DNA from: Spirodela intermedia
Taxonomy: Eukaryota > Streptophyta > Magnoliopsida > Alismatales > Araceae
DNA: 64,000 nt
Direction: 5' to 3'
Assembly: GCA_902729315.2 (NCBI GenBank)
Contig: LR746281.1
Location: forward strand, 3,904,501-3,968,500
Made by a program: the position numbers and the translations under genes. Positions 1 through 8,807 of this stretch are shown piece by piece. The notes beneath the pieces are model-generated. The model saw nothing but the letters and a program-made list of their open reading frames with translations, ran no database searches and was not told the DNA's origin. Each line of letters opens with the position of its first letter. Within the stretch, counting starts at the first letter, position 1.

Positions 1-961
1 AAAAGAGGCTTAATCTCTAGAATTTTCTCTTAAATTCTCATAAAGACTGTAAATCTCATTAGGAGTTTTCTCCATAAAAGCTCCTCCATATATAGAGTCA
101 ACCATATTTCTATGTTGTTCTAATAATCCATCATAAAAAATTCTATTGAGCTGCCACTTGGGTATAACATGATGAGAACACTTTCTTAGTAAATCTTTGA
201 ATATTTCTCATGTCTCATGTAAAGTTTCTCTTGGTCTTTGAGAAAAACTCCATATATGTTTTCTCATATTTTGAGTTTTTCCTAAGGGATAAAATTTTTG
301 AAGAAAAGCCTGTTCTATGTCTTTCCAGCTAGTTAATTCTCTATCTAATGTGGATAGCCAATGACTAGCTTTGTCCCTAAGTATATGAGAGAATAATTTC
401 ATCTTATTAATTTTCGGTGTAACTTGAGGAAGATTAACTAAATCACAGACCATATGAAATTTTGAAATGATGAGGTTCCTCTAAAGGCAATCTATGAAAA
501 TTAGGGAGTATTTGAAAATTTTTTAGATTTATTTCGAATCTAACAGTGGGTGCTAATGGAACTCTAATATTGGATGCTCTTTGAAATGAATACGGGATAC
601 AATAATTTTTCATAGCCATAGGATTGTTCTCAGTTTGACCTGTACTTCCTTCAGGATCCATCAAAATTAATTTTTCTTTCAGATTTTTATTTTTGAATGA
701 AATAATGAAAGGATTTTCTAGCCTTGGATGCAAGGATCTTCTACCATGCATAAAAATCAATAAATTTGAAGGAAAAAGTTAGTAATTGTTACCCTCCTTC
801 AGGATGCTCCAGTCCTTGCCTTACTTCTTTTCATTTTCTTTTTCTAAAAAAATCAGTAAAAAGAAAATAAAATAAAAGTTCAATTTTTTTGTGTACTCTA
901 AGAGAAAAATAGAAAAATACTAAATATTATGCAATACATCCTCAACAACAGCACCAAAATT
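1..961 (-). mobile_element. Element A: 5' internal part (primer site, leader, Gag) of an Athila-like Ty3/gypsy element, cut by window edge
   Basis: Read on the minus strand this is the same leader and Gag start as in elements B, D and E. The Gag pieces run from about 760 down to 1 and include the conserved block around residues DKASHWLSTLDRELTSW. The frame is broken: a short deletion near 460 removes the segment corresponding to EEPHQHLEK, and there are further stops. A decayed primer site lies at 939-956, next to the LTR end. The element continues left of the window, so it is not known whether it carried pol or the pol-less extension. Family assignment is firm because the sequence matches four other copies here. 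Confidence 0.85.
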
Positions 962-1782
962 TGACATAACTCAGTCATTGTATATTAAATTTATAAAACT
1001 AGAAAATATAAATTTTTGGATATTTAAAAGTATTTCTGAATAAATATATCAATTATAATTCAATAAAACTTCCAAAAATAGCAATTTTTCAAATCAATCA
1101 TAGAGATGTAATATAATATCTGGTAATTATTCAGAATTTTTCTCAATGAATATAATTTTCTATGAATTTTATACTAGGAAATAAAAAGGAAATATATTTA
1201 AAATTCATAAAAAAGAAAAATAAGGGTGCAGATGTTAGGATGACATCAACACTTGACAAACGTGAATCAACGAGAAATAAAGTTCTGCCTAGTGATTCTT
1301 ACGTAAGTGATTACAAATGGTTTAATTGATCAAATTAAGATCTATAAATACTAGAAGAATCGTAATAGAACAAAGTATATTTTGGTAAATTAAAATCACA
1401 AAAACTCTCACTAAATGAAACGTAAAGTAAGTCAAAAGCAGGAAAAAAGAGTTCTAGCATCGCGACAGTAATATGTCAGTGATGCACTAGAATCTTGAGT
1501 GTTTGAGAGGATCGATGCGTAGTGTCCACAGCCTCGAAGGCTCTCTTTGGACAAAGACGACGTGGGCAATCTTTTGATCTTCTCGCAAAGTCTAGAGATT
1601 AATGAAATGGGTCATCGAGTCATCTCTAGCGGCTGTCACCAGATGGAGTAGAAAAACGATAGCTTTATAGCTCTTCGACGGCTGTCACCCAACGGAGAGG
1701 AGCTGGATGGAGGTGGGGCACATGTCAGGGAGCTTCATCCTCAAGTTTGCGCAGCAAGAGGAGGCTCTTCATCGCATCTGGT
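962..1782 (-). repeat. Truncated LTR of element A (3' half of the LTR, reverse orientation)
   Basis: Begins TGACATAACTCAGTC, the reverse complement of the LTR 3' end, and follows the LTR backwards through the GC-rich middle part. It stops abruptly at about 1782, where the text switches to the forward strand of the same LTR (TTTTTATCTGATTATCGCG). The LTR 5' half is therefore missing from this copy. Confidence 0.88.
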
Positions 1783-2874
1783 ATTTTTATCTGATTATCG
1801 CGACTTTCCTGCAGATCGCCGGTGAAGGATTAAGCAACAAGAATCGCTAGATCATTGGCGAAAATCTCGTCAACGCGATTCGCGGAGCATTGCTACTAAA
1901 ATTGCTGAATGATTCGCGATAAAAGGATCGCGAATCCATCGAGTAAATCATCTTCGATTGATCGACGAACAAGCCGTCGTCGGGAAGAGGACGATCCGCT
2001 GGGAGACTAGTCACCACCTCCTGAGAGTGCACCAGATGCGATGAAGAGCCTCCTCTTGCTGTGCGGACCTGAGGATGAAGCTCCCTAACATGCGCCCCAC
2101 CTCCATCTAGCTCCTCTCCGTTGGGTGACGGCCGCCGAAGAGCCGCAAAGTCGCCGTTTTTCCGCTCCACCGGGTGACAGCCACCGGAGACGATTCGACG
2201 ACCCACTTTATTGATCTCTAGACTTCGCGAGAAGATCTAGAGATTGCCCACGTCGTCTTTGTCCAAGGAGAGCCTTCGAGGCCGTGGACACTGCACGACG
2301 ATCCTCCCGAATGCTCAGGATTTCAGTGCATCGCCGACGCATCATCGTCGCAACGCCGGAACTCTATTTTTCCTACTTTCAATTTAATTTACGCTTCATT
2401 TAGTGATACTTTGTGTGATTTTAATTCACCAAACTATACTTCGTTCAATTACGATTCTTCTGGCTTTTACGGATCTTAATTTGATTAATTAAGTCGTCTG
2501 TAATCGCTTACATAAGAATCGCCGGGCGGAACTTTGTTTCCGCCTGATTCGTGTTCACCGGGCGCTGACGTCATCCTGACACCCGCACCCTTATTTCCTT
2601 TTTTTTTGTGAATTTTAAATATATTTCCTTTTTATTTCTTAGTATAAAATTCGTAAGAAAATCGTATCCATTGAGAAAAATTCTGAATAATTACCATATA
2701 TTATATTACATCCTTGTAATCAACCTGAAAAGTTACCGATATTTTTGGAATTTTTATTGAATTATAATTGATATATTTATTTAGAAATACTTCTAAATAT
2801 CTGAAAATTTGCATTTTCTAGTTTTATAAATTTTATATTTGCGTGATTTAATATACAACGACTGAGTCACATCA
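1783..2874 (+). repeat. Partial 5' LTR of element B (first ~0.5 kb missing)
   Basis: Matches the 3' two thirds of the family LTR, from TTTTTATCTGATTATCGCG to the terminal CA at 2874, and is followed directly by the primer site. The promoter-proximal part with the TATA box is absent, so this copy could not start its own transcript from this LTR. Confidence 0.85.
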
Positions 2875-2879
2875 AATTT

Positions 2880-2897
2880 TGGCGCCATTGCCAGGGA
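2880..2897 (+). other. Primer binding site of element B (tRNA-Asp type)
   Basis: TGGCGCCATTGCCAGGGA lies six bases after the LTR end. It equals the complement of the 3' end of plant tRNA-Asp apart from two changes (the unmutated form TGGCGCCGTTGCCGGGGA is present in element D). A tRNA-Asp primer is typical of plant Athila and Tat elements. Confidence 0.85.
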
Positions 2898-3077
2898 TGT
2901 ATTGCATACTATTTAGTATTTTTCTGTTTTTCTCTTAGAGTACACAAAAAAAAAAACTTTACTCTTGTTTTATTTTCTTTTTGCCGATTTTTATTAGAAA
3001 AAGGGAACGAAAAGAAGCACGGCAAGGACTGGAGCATCCTGAAGGAGGGTAGCAGTTACTAACTTTTTCCCTCGAAT

Positions 3078-5387
3078 TTGTTGATTTTTATGCATGGTAG
3101 AAGATCTTTGCATCCAAGACTAGAAAATCCTTTCATTATTTCATTCAAAAATAAAAATCCGAAAGAAAAATTAATTTTGATGGATCTTGAAGGAAGTACA
3201 AGTCAAACTGAGAACAATCCTATGGCCATGAAAAATCATTATATCCCTGATTCATTTCAAAGAGCATCTAATATTAGAGTCCCATTAGCACCCACTGTTA
3301 AATTCGAAATAAATCCAGAAATTTTTCAAATGCTCCCTAATTTTCATGGATTGCTTTTAGAGGAACCTCATCAGCACTTAGAAAAATTTCATATGGTCTG
3401 TGATTTAGTTAATCTCCCTCAAGTTACACCGGAAATTATTAAGATGAAATTATTCCCTCATACACTTAGGGACAAAGCTAGTCATTGGCTATCCACATTA
3501 GATAGAGAATTAACTAGCTGGAAAGATATAGAACAGGCCTTTCTTCGAAAATTTTATCCCTTAGGAAAAACTCAAAATATGAGAAAACATATATGGAGTT
3601 TTTCTCAAAGACCAGGAGAAACTTTGCATGAGACATGGGAAAAATTCAAAGATTTACTTAGAAAGTGTCCTCATCATGCTATACCCAAGTGGCAGCTCAA
3701 TAGAATTTTTTATGATGGATTATTAGAACAACATAGAAATATGGTTGATTCTATATGTGGAGGAGCTTTTATGGAGAAAACTCCTAATGAGATTTACAGT
3801 CTTTATGAGAATTTAAGTGAAAATTCTAGAGATCAAGCCTCTTTTGAATTATATGACAAGGAAATGAAGAGAGAAATTTATGAATTGCATCATGATGATA
3901 ATTCTAAACTTAGAAATGAGGTTAATCAGATTAATCAAAGATTAGAAAAACTTGATTTACTTATTGACAATATTAGAAAGCCTCTTAACCCTCAATTTAA
4001 TTCAAATATTACATGTCCTACGTATGGTGAAAATGATCATTTCGAATTTCAATATCATCCTAGGCAAGAACAAGTGCAAGTACCTCACGATTTTAGTAAA
4101 AATTGGGAATATTTTTCTAATTCTTATAATCCTAATTGGGGGAATAATTTTTCGTGGAGAAACCCAAATAATATTCAAAATCCAGAAGCACTTAGACCCA
4201 ATTCAAACTCTGAATTTTGTCCAAAACAAGAAAATAGATTTCAGAAAAATCAGCCCTCTCAAACTCAACCTGATGCTATGGAAATGATGCAGCAAATGAG
4301 CCAAATGATGCAACAAACTATGAATCAAATGATGCAACAAACTATGAATCAGATGATGCTTCATCAGAAACAAATTATAGAGGCTCTTGAGAATAAGAGA
4401 GAAGAGGGACAGCTACCTAGTCAGCCCATAGAAAATTCAGAAAACTGTCCAACAGTAAGATTTCAGCAAGAAGAGTCTAGCTGGATAAATTTAAAAAAAA
4501 ACCAACGAAATGAAAATGTTAGGACAGTGAATATATTGAGTGAGAATATTTTACCTGATCCTTATTTTCAATTATTAAAAGAAATTGATGATCCATTAGA
4601 AGTAAATGAGAATATTAAGGCCAAAAATGTAGTAGCAGAAAATTTGAATAAAATCATTTATTGCTCACAATTGATGAATGAATATAGTGAGGATGATGAG
4701 GAGAAAGAACCCTTAGATGAAGAAACAGCAACTGATCATAGAAAAATCAACCAAATTTTAGTAGAAGGGAGTAAGGACAGAAATGAAGAAAAATATATTT
4801 CAGGTGAGGAAAAATCAATTGATTTGGGAGATGTAGGAGATGAAATTAATGAATCTAATCATAATTTTGCAGCCATGGATGTTGATTGTGAGGATGATGA
4901 TATATATCATATACCAAAATTAAAAGATAGCTCTTGGGAAGATGAAGAATTTGATGAGTTGAGAAACAAAAAGCTAGAAAAAGAATTGATTCAACTAATG
5001 GGAACAAGCGAAAATAATAGATATGAATATAGAGATAATTTTGGAGGAGAAAATTTGAATTTTACTGAATTCATTAGATCTGTGATTAAAGAAGACAATC
5101 CTTCTATCCTTCAAAACCCACAGCACATTAGAATTATTTCTAAGCTTGAAATATTTCACTCCTCGCAAATTGAACAAATATGTATGGAAGATAAAATGGA
5201 GCAGGGGAAGATTATGCAAATAAAAGAAGACATTAAGAAATGGGTGAGTGGAAGAATTAGAGATACCAATTTAGATGAAAAAAATTTAGATTGGGCAAGA
5301 GCTAATCTGAAAATTATATGGCCTGATCACATTTTATGGTTTATTAATAGAAAGTATTTATTAATGAATGAGAGCCTAACAAAATAA
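3078..5387 (+). CDS. gag: Gag polyprotein with unknown acidic C-terminal extension (pol-less element B)
   Basis: A 769-codon open frame. Residues about 60-250 form the retrotransposon Gag capsid region typical of Athila-like elements (SHWLSTLDRELTSW, FYPLGKTQNMRKHIWSFSQ, LRKCPHHAIP). A Met/Gln-rich stretch follows at about 400-435 (repeats of MMQQTMNQ). From about residue 505 onward there is no similarity to the protease frame of element C. Instead there is a very acidic, Lys-rich segment (EYSEDDEEKEPLDEE) and then a region rich in Trp, Ile and Arg (LDWARANLKIIWPDHILWFI). No zinc knuckle and no DTG protease motif are visible. The likely true start is the second Met, at 3090. The frame ends at a TAA where elements D and E have CAA, so the ancestral protein was longer, to about 5588. 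Capsid assembly is the expected role of the Gag part; the extension has no recognised function. Confidence 0.8.
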   Translation: MLIFMHGRRSLHPRLENPFIISFKNKNPKEKLILMDLEGSTSQTENNPMAMKNHYIPDSFQRASNIRVPLAPTVKFEINPEIFQMLPNFHGLLLEEPHQHLEKFHMVCDLVNLPQVTPEIIKMKLFPHTLRDKASHWLSTLDRELTSWKDIEQAFLRKFYPLGKTQNMRKHIWSFSQRPGETLHETWEKFKDLLRKCPHHAIPKWQLNRIFYDGLLEQHRNMVDSICGGAFMEKTPNEIYSLYENLSENSRDQASFELYDKEMKREIYELHHDDNSKLRNEVNQINQRLEKLDLLIDNIRKPLNPQFNSNITCPTYGENDHFEFQYHPRQEQVQVPHDFSKNWEYFSNSYNPNWGNNFSWRNPNNIQNPEALRPNSNSEFCPKQENRFQKNQPSQTQPDAMEMMQQMSQMMQQTMNQMMQQTMNQMMLHQKQIIEALENKREEGQLPSQPIENSENCPTVRFQQEESSWINLKKNQRNENVRTVNILSENILPDPYFQLLKEIDDPLEVNENIKAKNVVAENLNKIIYCSQLMNEYSEDDEEKEPLDEETATDHRKINQILVEGSKDRNEEKYISGEEKSIDLGDVGDEINESNHNFAAMDVDCEDDDIYHIPKLKDSSWEDEEFDELRNKKLEKELIQLMGTSENNRYEYRDNFGGENLNFTEFIRSVIKEDNPSILQNPQHIRIISKLEIFHSSQIEQICMEDKMEQGKIMQIKEDIKKWVSGRIRDTNLDEKNLDWARANLKIIWPDHILWFINRKYLLMNESLTK

Positions 5388-5588
5388 GATAGAAATAAGG
5401 AAAGATTCTTTTCAAAATGGAAATATTATTTTTGGGAAAAAATTGTTAATTTCCATTTTGTTTTGGCTGAAAGTATGTCAAGGTATATATATGAAGTATA
5501 TGAATTTATGCTAAATCTGAAAAAGAATATCATGAAACTTACCTTGGGATACAAATATATTTTGATGGCCATAGATTATCTTATTTGA
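5388..5588 (+). pseudogene. Read-through remainder of the Gag extension, cut off by a nonsense change in element B
   Basis: After the TAA at 5385-5387 the same frame stays open for 66 codons to a TGA at 5586-5588. It matches the C-terminal ends still joined in D (to 37779) and E (from 52470). The segment is rich in aromatic residues (FFSKWKYYFWE). In D and E the first codon is CAA, so a C-to-T change made the stop in B. Confidence 0.7.
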
Positions 5589-5628
5589 TATAAGAGCTGT
5601 CCAGCTGGAGACATTAAATTCAGCGCTG

Positions 5629-5646
5629 CATGGGAGGCAACCCATG
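5629..5646 (+). other. Conserved small hairpin just downstream of the coding region
   Basis: CATGGG-AGGCAA-CCCATG: a perfect 6-bp stem with a 6-base loop. The identical hairpin occurs at 9656-9673 (element C), 37820-37837 (D) and 52412-52429 (E), although the flanking bases vary. It lies where sequence shared between the pol-bearing and pol-less elements resumes. Its function is unknown. Confidence 0.6.
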
Positions 5647-5920
5647 GTTTTTATTTCATTTTGTTTGATTTTTTTTAAGCTCTATTTTTCATAGAATTTC
5701 GCAATACTTGTTTCTGTATTTGTTTTTCTTTCAAAAAAGTGCAGGAGTGTAAGATGAAGTGGAAAATTAAAAACGAGGTTGAGGTAATGTCTTTCAGAGC
5801 TTCATCATTTATGAAAATATTTTTAATGCTTAACTTTGCAGATATGCATGCTTCACTTGAAAATTATATTTTCTGCATATTCTGTTTCGAGTTTTCTGTG
5901 TCATTGAGGACAATGTCATT

Positions 5921-5936
5921 TTTAAGTTGGGGGGTG
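5921..5936 (+). other. Internal polypurine-tract copy in element B
   Basis: TTTAAGTTGGGGGGTG is almost identical to the terminal polypurine tract at 7175-7190 but lies about 1.25 kb upstream of it. The same second copy is present in C (9359-9374), D (38118-38133) and E (about 52112-52125). A short conserved open frame overlaps it (about 5739-6023), but I do not consider that coding. Confidence 0.55.
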
Positions 5937-6608
5937 AAGTATTCATTATTAATTTATGCTGTAGGACGATTAAGAACATGTGTTTGCATTTTATTCAACT
6001 TAGAACAGCATCTAAAAAAATAAAAATAAAATAAAATTCGGAAAAATTGCAACATCTATTTTCTGGTTTTCTGTCAGAAACAACAGACTATCAAAAACAG
6101 CAGACAAAAAACAGCCCGAAATTTGAAATTCTAGAAGACCCTTTTCTCACATTTCAATCCCCTAGATATATATTACTGAAATTCGAAATTACAGCTATAA
6201 AGAAGATAGTTTTGATTTATTTTTGACAAATTTATTACTGCTAAAAATAGAACTGAAAATAGAAAACGGAATTGTCAGAACTATCTAATTTACAAATTCC
6301 TTACATCATATTACATGCATGAAAAATTAAATCAATTAGATTGATTGATACCAAAAGATACTAGGAAGATTATTATTGAGTCAAAAGAATGATCTAGTAG
6401 CATGAAATGTTGGAATACTCCTTGGATACATGATAGATAATATGGATTTGATTTTACAGATTTTCACTTCATGATCTTGATGGATAGTATTTACTTGATG
6501 TGAAAATTTGATTGATCATTTGAGTTTAATGGAGATTTTTGCACCCTGATCTATAGGACTTGTGAGGAGAAATCACTTATTTCGAAAAAAAAAAAAAAGA
6601 GAGCAATG

Positions 6609-6812
6609 TGAAAAATCTAGAAACGAAGAGTACAGATGGAGGGTGTGAGACATCATTCTCATTGTCGAAAATCGTGCATAGAAAAAAACTTGCTGAAAAA
6701 TAAGTGGATAAAGTGAAAGCCTTGAAAATGAAGAGTACATATGGAGGGTGTGAAACATCATTCTTATTGTCGAAATTTGTCTACAGGAAAAGCTACTTAT
6801 CCACTATTTATA
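6609..6812 (+). repeat. Two-copy tandem duplication, unit about 105 bp, in the 3' region of element B
   Basis: The block around GAAGAGTACAGATGGAGGGTG (from 6625) recurs around GAAGAGTACATATGGAGGGTG (from 6730), each followed by CATCATTCT.ATTGTCGAAA. Elements D (about 38820-39020) and E (about 51250-51445) have the same two copies, so the duplication predates their spread. Poly-A runs flank it. Confidence 0.65.
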
Positions 6813-7174
6813 AAAAAAAAAAAAAAGAAGGAAGAAATATAGTGCAAATTTCAAAAATCAAGTCATAGAAAAAGGGAAATGTAAGATCAATATTATTCTT
6901 GGATGAGTATTGATAATTGGAACATCTTGTAAATACATCTATGAGTGAAGAAGTGATAAAGATGTGAATAGAAGAAGTGAAGTCTAGATTGTTATTCCAA
7001 GGAGTGTTTAAACATTTAAGTGCTTGGCATCATTCTTAAATACTTGATATAAGAATCCAAAGTGTTTAACGATGCATCATTTCTAATTATATTTTTTTTT
7101 CTGTATTGAAATATGATGTTTGAGATTTGTAAAATTTTATTTTTGTAATTCCATTGCTAAGGGACTAGCAATGA

Positions 7175-7190
7175 TTTAAGTTGGGGGGTA
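7175..7190 (+). other. Polypurine tract of element B
   Basis: TTTAAGTTGGGGGGTA directly precedes the TG that opens the 3' LTR. This is the expected plus-strand primer for reverse transcription. Equivalent tracts are at 39386-39401 (D) and 50895-50910 (E, reverse). Confidence 0.8.
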
Positions 7191-7622
7191 TGATAAGTCT
7201 TTATTATCATGAGTTAATAATTAGTAAATAATATAGTTTTAGCCTTAACTCATGATAAAGAGGCTTATATTTGTGTTAAAGAATGATTTGTGGTTTTTAA
7301 TTGATTAACGTGAATTTTTGGGTAATTATGTGATTTTATACGATTTTTACAGTCTTACTTTTGAGATAAATGAAGAACAAATAAAAATAAAAATATTCCA
7401 AAAATGAGGGAACCCACTGGCCAGCCGGGCCCGAAAGCGGGTCAGAAGCGCAGTCGGGGGGGGGAGTAAGCCGCGAGCAGGGGCTCGAGCGGCTTGGCTT
7501 GGGGACTAACAGGGCATGCACGTTCGCCGCTCCCCTTCCTCGTCACCGGTGGCCAGCCGGCTGTGCGGCAAGGAGTGGTCGTACACGCGAGAGAAGTGAC
7601 TTTGCTCACAAACCTAACATTA

Positions 7623-7631
7623 CTATATATT
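7623..7631 (+). promoter_or_regulatory. Probable TATA box of the LTR promoter
   Basis: CTATATATT is kept in almost every LTR copy of the family (for example 39828-39836 in D and the solo LTRs) and lies about 430 bp into the LTR. Transcription would start about 30 bp further on. Inferred from sequence only. Confidence 0.55.
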
Positions 7632-7688
7632 CGCCCGAAAACTCGGCGTACAACCGATGTGGGACTAAACCCCGGGGCGACCGGCGCG

Positions 7689-7699
7689 GGTTCGAATCC
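7689..7699 (+). promoter_or_regulatory. tRNA-like B box inside the LTR
   Basis: GGTTCGAATCC fits the Pol III B-box consensus exactly. It sits in a context resembling a tRNA T-arm and 3' acceptor strand (GCGGG TTCGAAT CCTCC, then GAGAGTCA), with a T5 run at 7722-7726. Nearly all LTR copies keep it. I see no convincing A box or 5' tRNA half upstream, so activity is unproven. Confidence 0.4.
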
Positions 7700-8146
7700 T
7701 CCGAGAGTCAAAATTCATATATTTTTATCTGATTATCGCGACTTTCCTGCAGATCGCCGGTGAAGGATTAAGCAACAAGAATCGCTAGATCATTGGCGAA
7801 AATCTCATCAACGCGATTCGCGGAGCATTGCTACTAAAATTGCTGAATGATTCGCGATAAAAGGATCGCGAATCCATCGAGTAAATCATCTTCGATTGAT
7901 CGACGAACAAGTCGTCGTCGGGAAGAGGACGATCCGCCGGGAGACCAGTCGCCACCTCCTGAGAGTGTACCAGATGCGATGAATCCTCTTGCTGTGCGGA
8001 CCTGAGGATGAAGCTCCCTAACACGCGCCCCACCTCCATCCAGCTCCTCTCCGTTGGGTGACGGCCGCCGGAGAGCCGCAAAGTCGCCGTTTTTCCGCTC
8101 CGCCGGGTGACAGCCGCCGGAGATGATTCGACAACCCACTTCATTG

Positions 8147-8177
8147 ATCTCTAGACTTCGCGAGAAGATCTAGAGAT
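8147..8177 (+). other. Conserved LTR stem-loop
   Basis: ATCTCTAGA-CTTC, loop GCGA, GAAG-A-TCTAGAGAT: thirteen base pairs with one bulged A. The outer nine pairs are kept in most LTR copies even where the inner part has mutated (D 3' LTR, solo LTRs). Being downstream of the TATA box, it should be in the RNA. Confidence 0.55.
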
Positions 8178-8807
8178 TGCCCACGTCGTCTTTGTCCAAA
8201 GAGAGCCTTCGAGGCCGTGGACACTGCATGACGATCCTCCCGAACGCTCAGGATTTCAGTGCATCGCCGACACATTGCCGTCGCAACGCCAGAACTCTAT
8301 TTTTCCTACTTTCAATTTAATTTACGCTTCATTTAGTGATACTTTGTTTGATTTTAATTCACCAAACTATACTTCGTTCAATTACGATTCTTCCAAATTT
8401 TACAGATCTTAATTTGATTAATTAAGTCGTCTGTAATCGCTTACGTAAGAATCGCCGGGCGGAACTTTGTTTCCGCCTGATTCGTGTTCACCGGGCGCTG
8501 ACGTCATCCTAACACCCGCACCCTTATTTCCTTTTTTTCATGAATTTTAAATATATTTCCTTTTTATTTCTTAGTATAAAATTCTTAAGAAAATTATATC
8601 CATTGAGGAAAAATTTTGAATAATTACTAGATATTATATCACATCCCTGTGATTGACTTGGAAAATTACCGCTATTTTTGGAATTTTTATTGAATTATAA
8701 TTGATATATTTATTTAGAAATACTTCTAAATATCCAAAAATTCATATTTTCTAGTTTTATAAATTTTATATTTGTGTGATTTAATATAGAACGACTGAGT
8801 CACGTCA

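Larger units (their letters stand above)
1783..8807 (+). mobile_element. Element B: pol-less Athila-like Ty3/gypsy element (TR-GAG type), 5' LTR truncated
   Basis: In order: partial 5' LTR (1783-2874), tRNA-Asp primer site (2880-2897), leader, one long Gag-plus-extension frame (3078-5387), a conserved 3' untranslated region, a polypurine tract (7175-7190) and a 3' LTR of 1617 bp (7191-8807). No protease, RT, RNase H or integrase is present, so it would depend on a relative such as element C. This layout matches the class known as terminal-repeat retrotransposons with a GAG domain. The left edge is not a normal end: the 5' LTR lacks its first half and joins element A head-to-head. No target duplication can be identified, because the right edge abuts element C internal sequence. 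Confidence 0.85.
7191..8807 (+). repeat. 3' LTR of element B, 1617 bp
   Basis: Starts TGATAAGTCTTTATTATCATG and ends CTGAGTCACGTCA. Landmarks: a TATA box (7623-7631), a tRNA-like B box (7689-7699), a stem-loop (8147-8177) and an AT-rich tail. The first 300 bp and the last 300 bp are AT-rich; the middle is GC-rich. The bases right after it are internal sequence of element C in the opposite orientation. Confidence 0.92.

Noticed and set aside
3952-4287. 111-codon frame rich in Ile and Leu inside Gag, also at 36144-36479 and 53738-54073
   Set aside because: Out-of-frame shadow of the Gag frame, recurring because the elements are near identical.
5739-6023. 94-codon frame conserved in B and D (37930-38220) and partly in C and E
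   Set aside because: It spans the internal polypurine tract and matches in untranslated 3' sequence. Similarity reflects recency of the copies; no family features.
7689-7726. A functional tRNA gene in the LTR
   Set aside because: Only the 3' half resembles a tRNA; no A box, anticodon arm or matching 5' acceptor strand found.
7336-7763. Several 60-90 codon frames on both strands in the LTR promoter region
   Set aside because: Overlapping on both strands, differ between copies, and sit around the TATA and B boxes; not genes.
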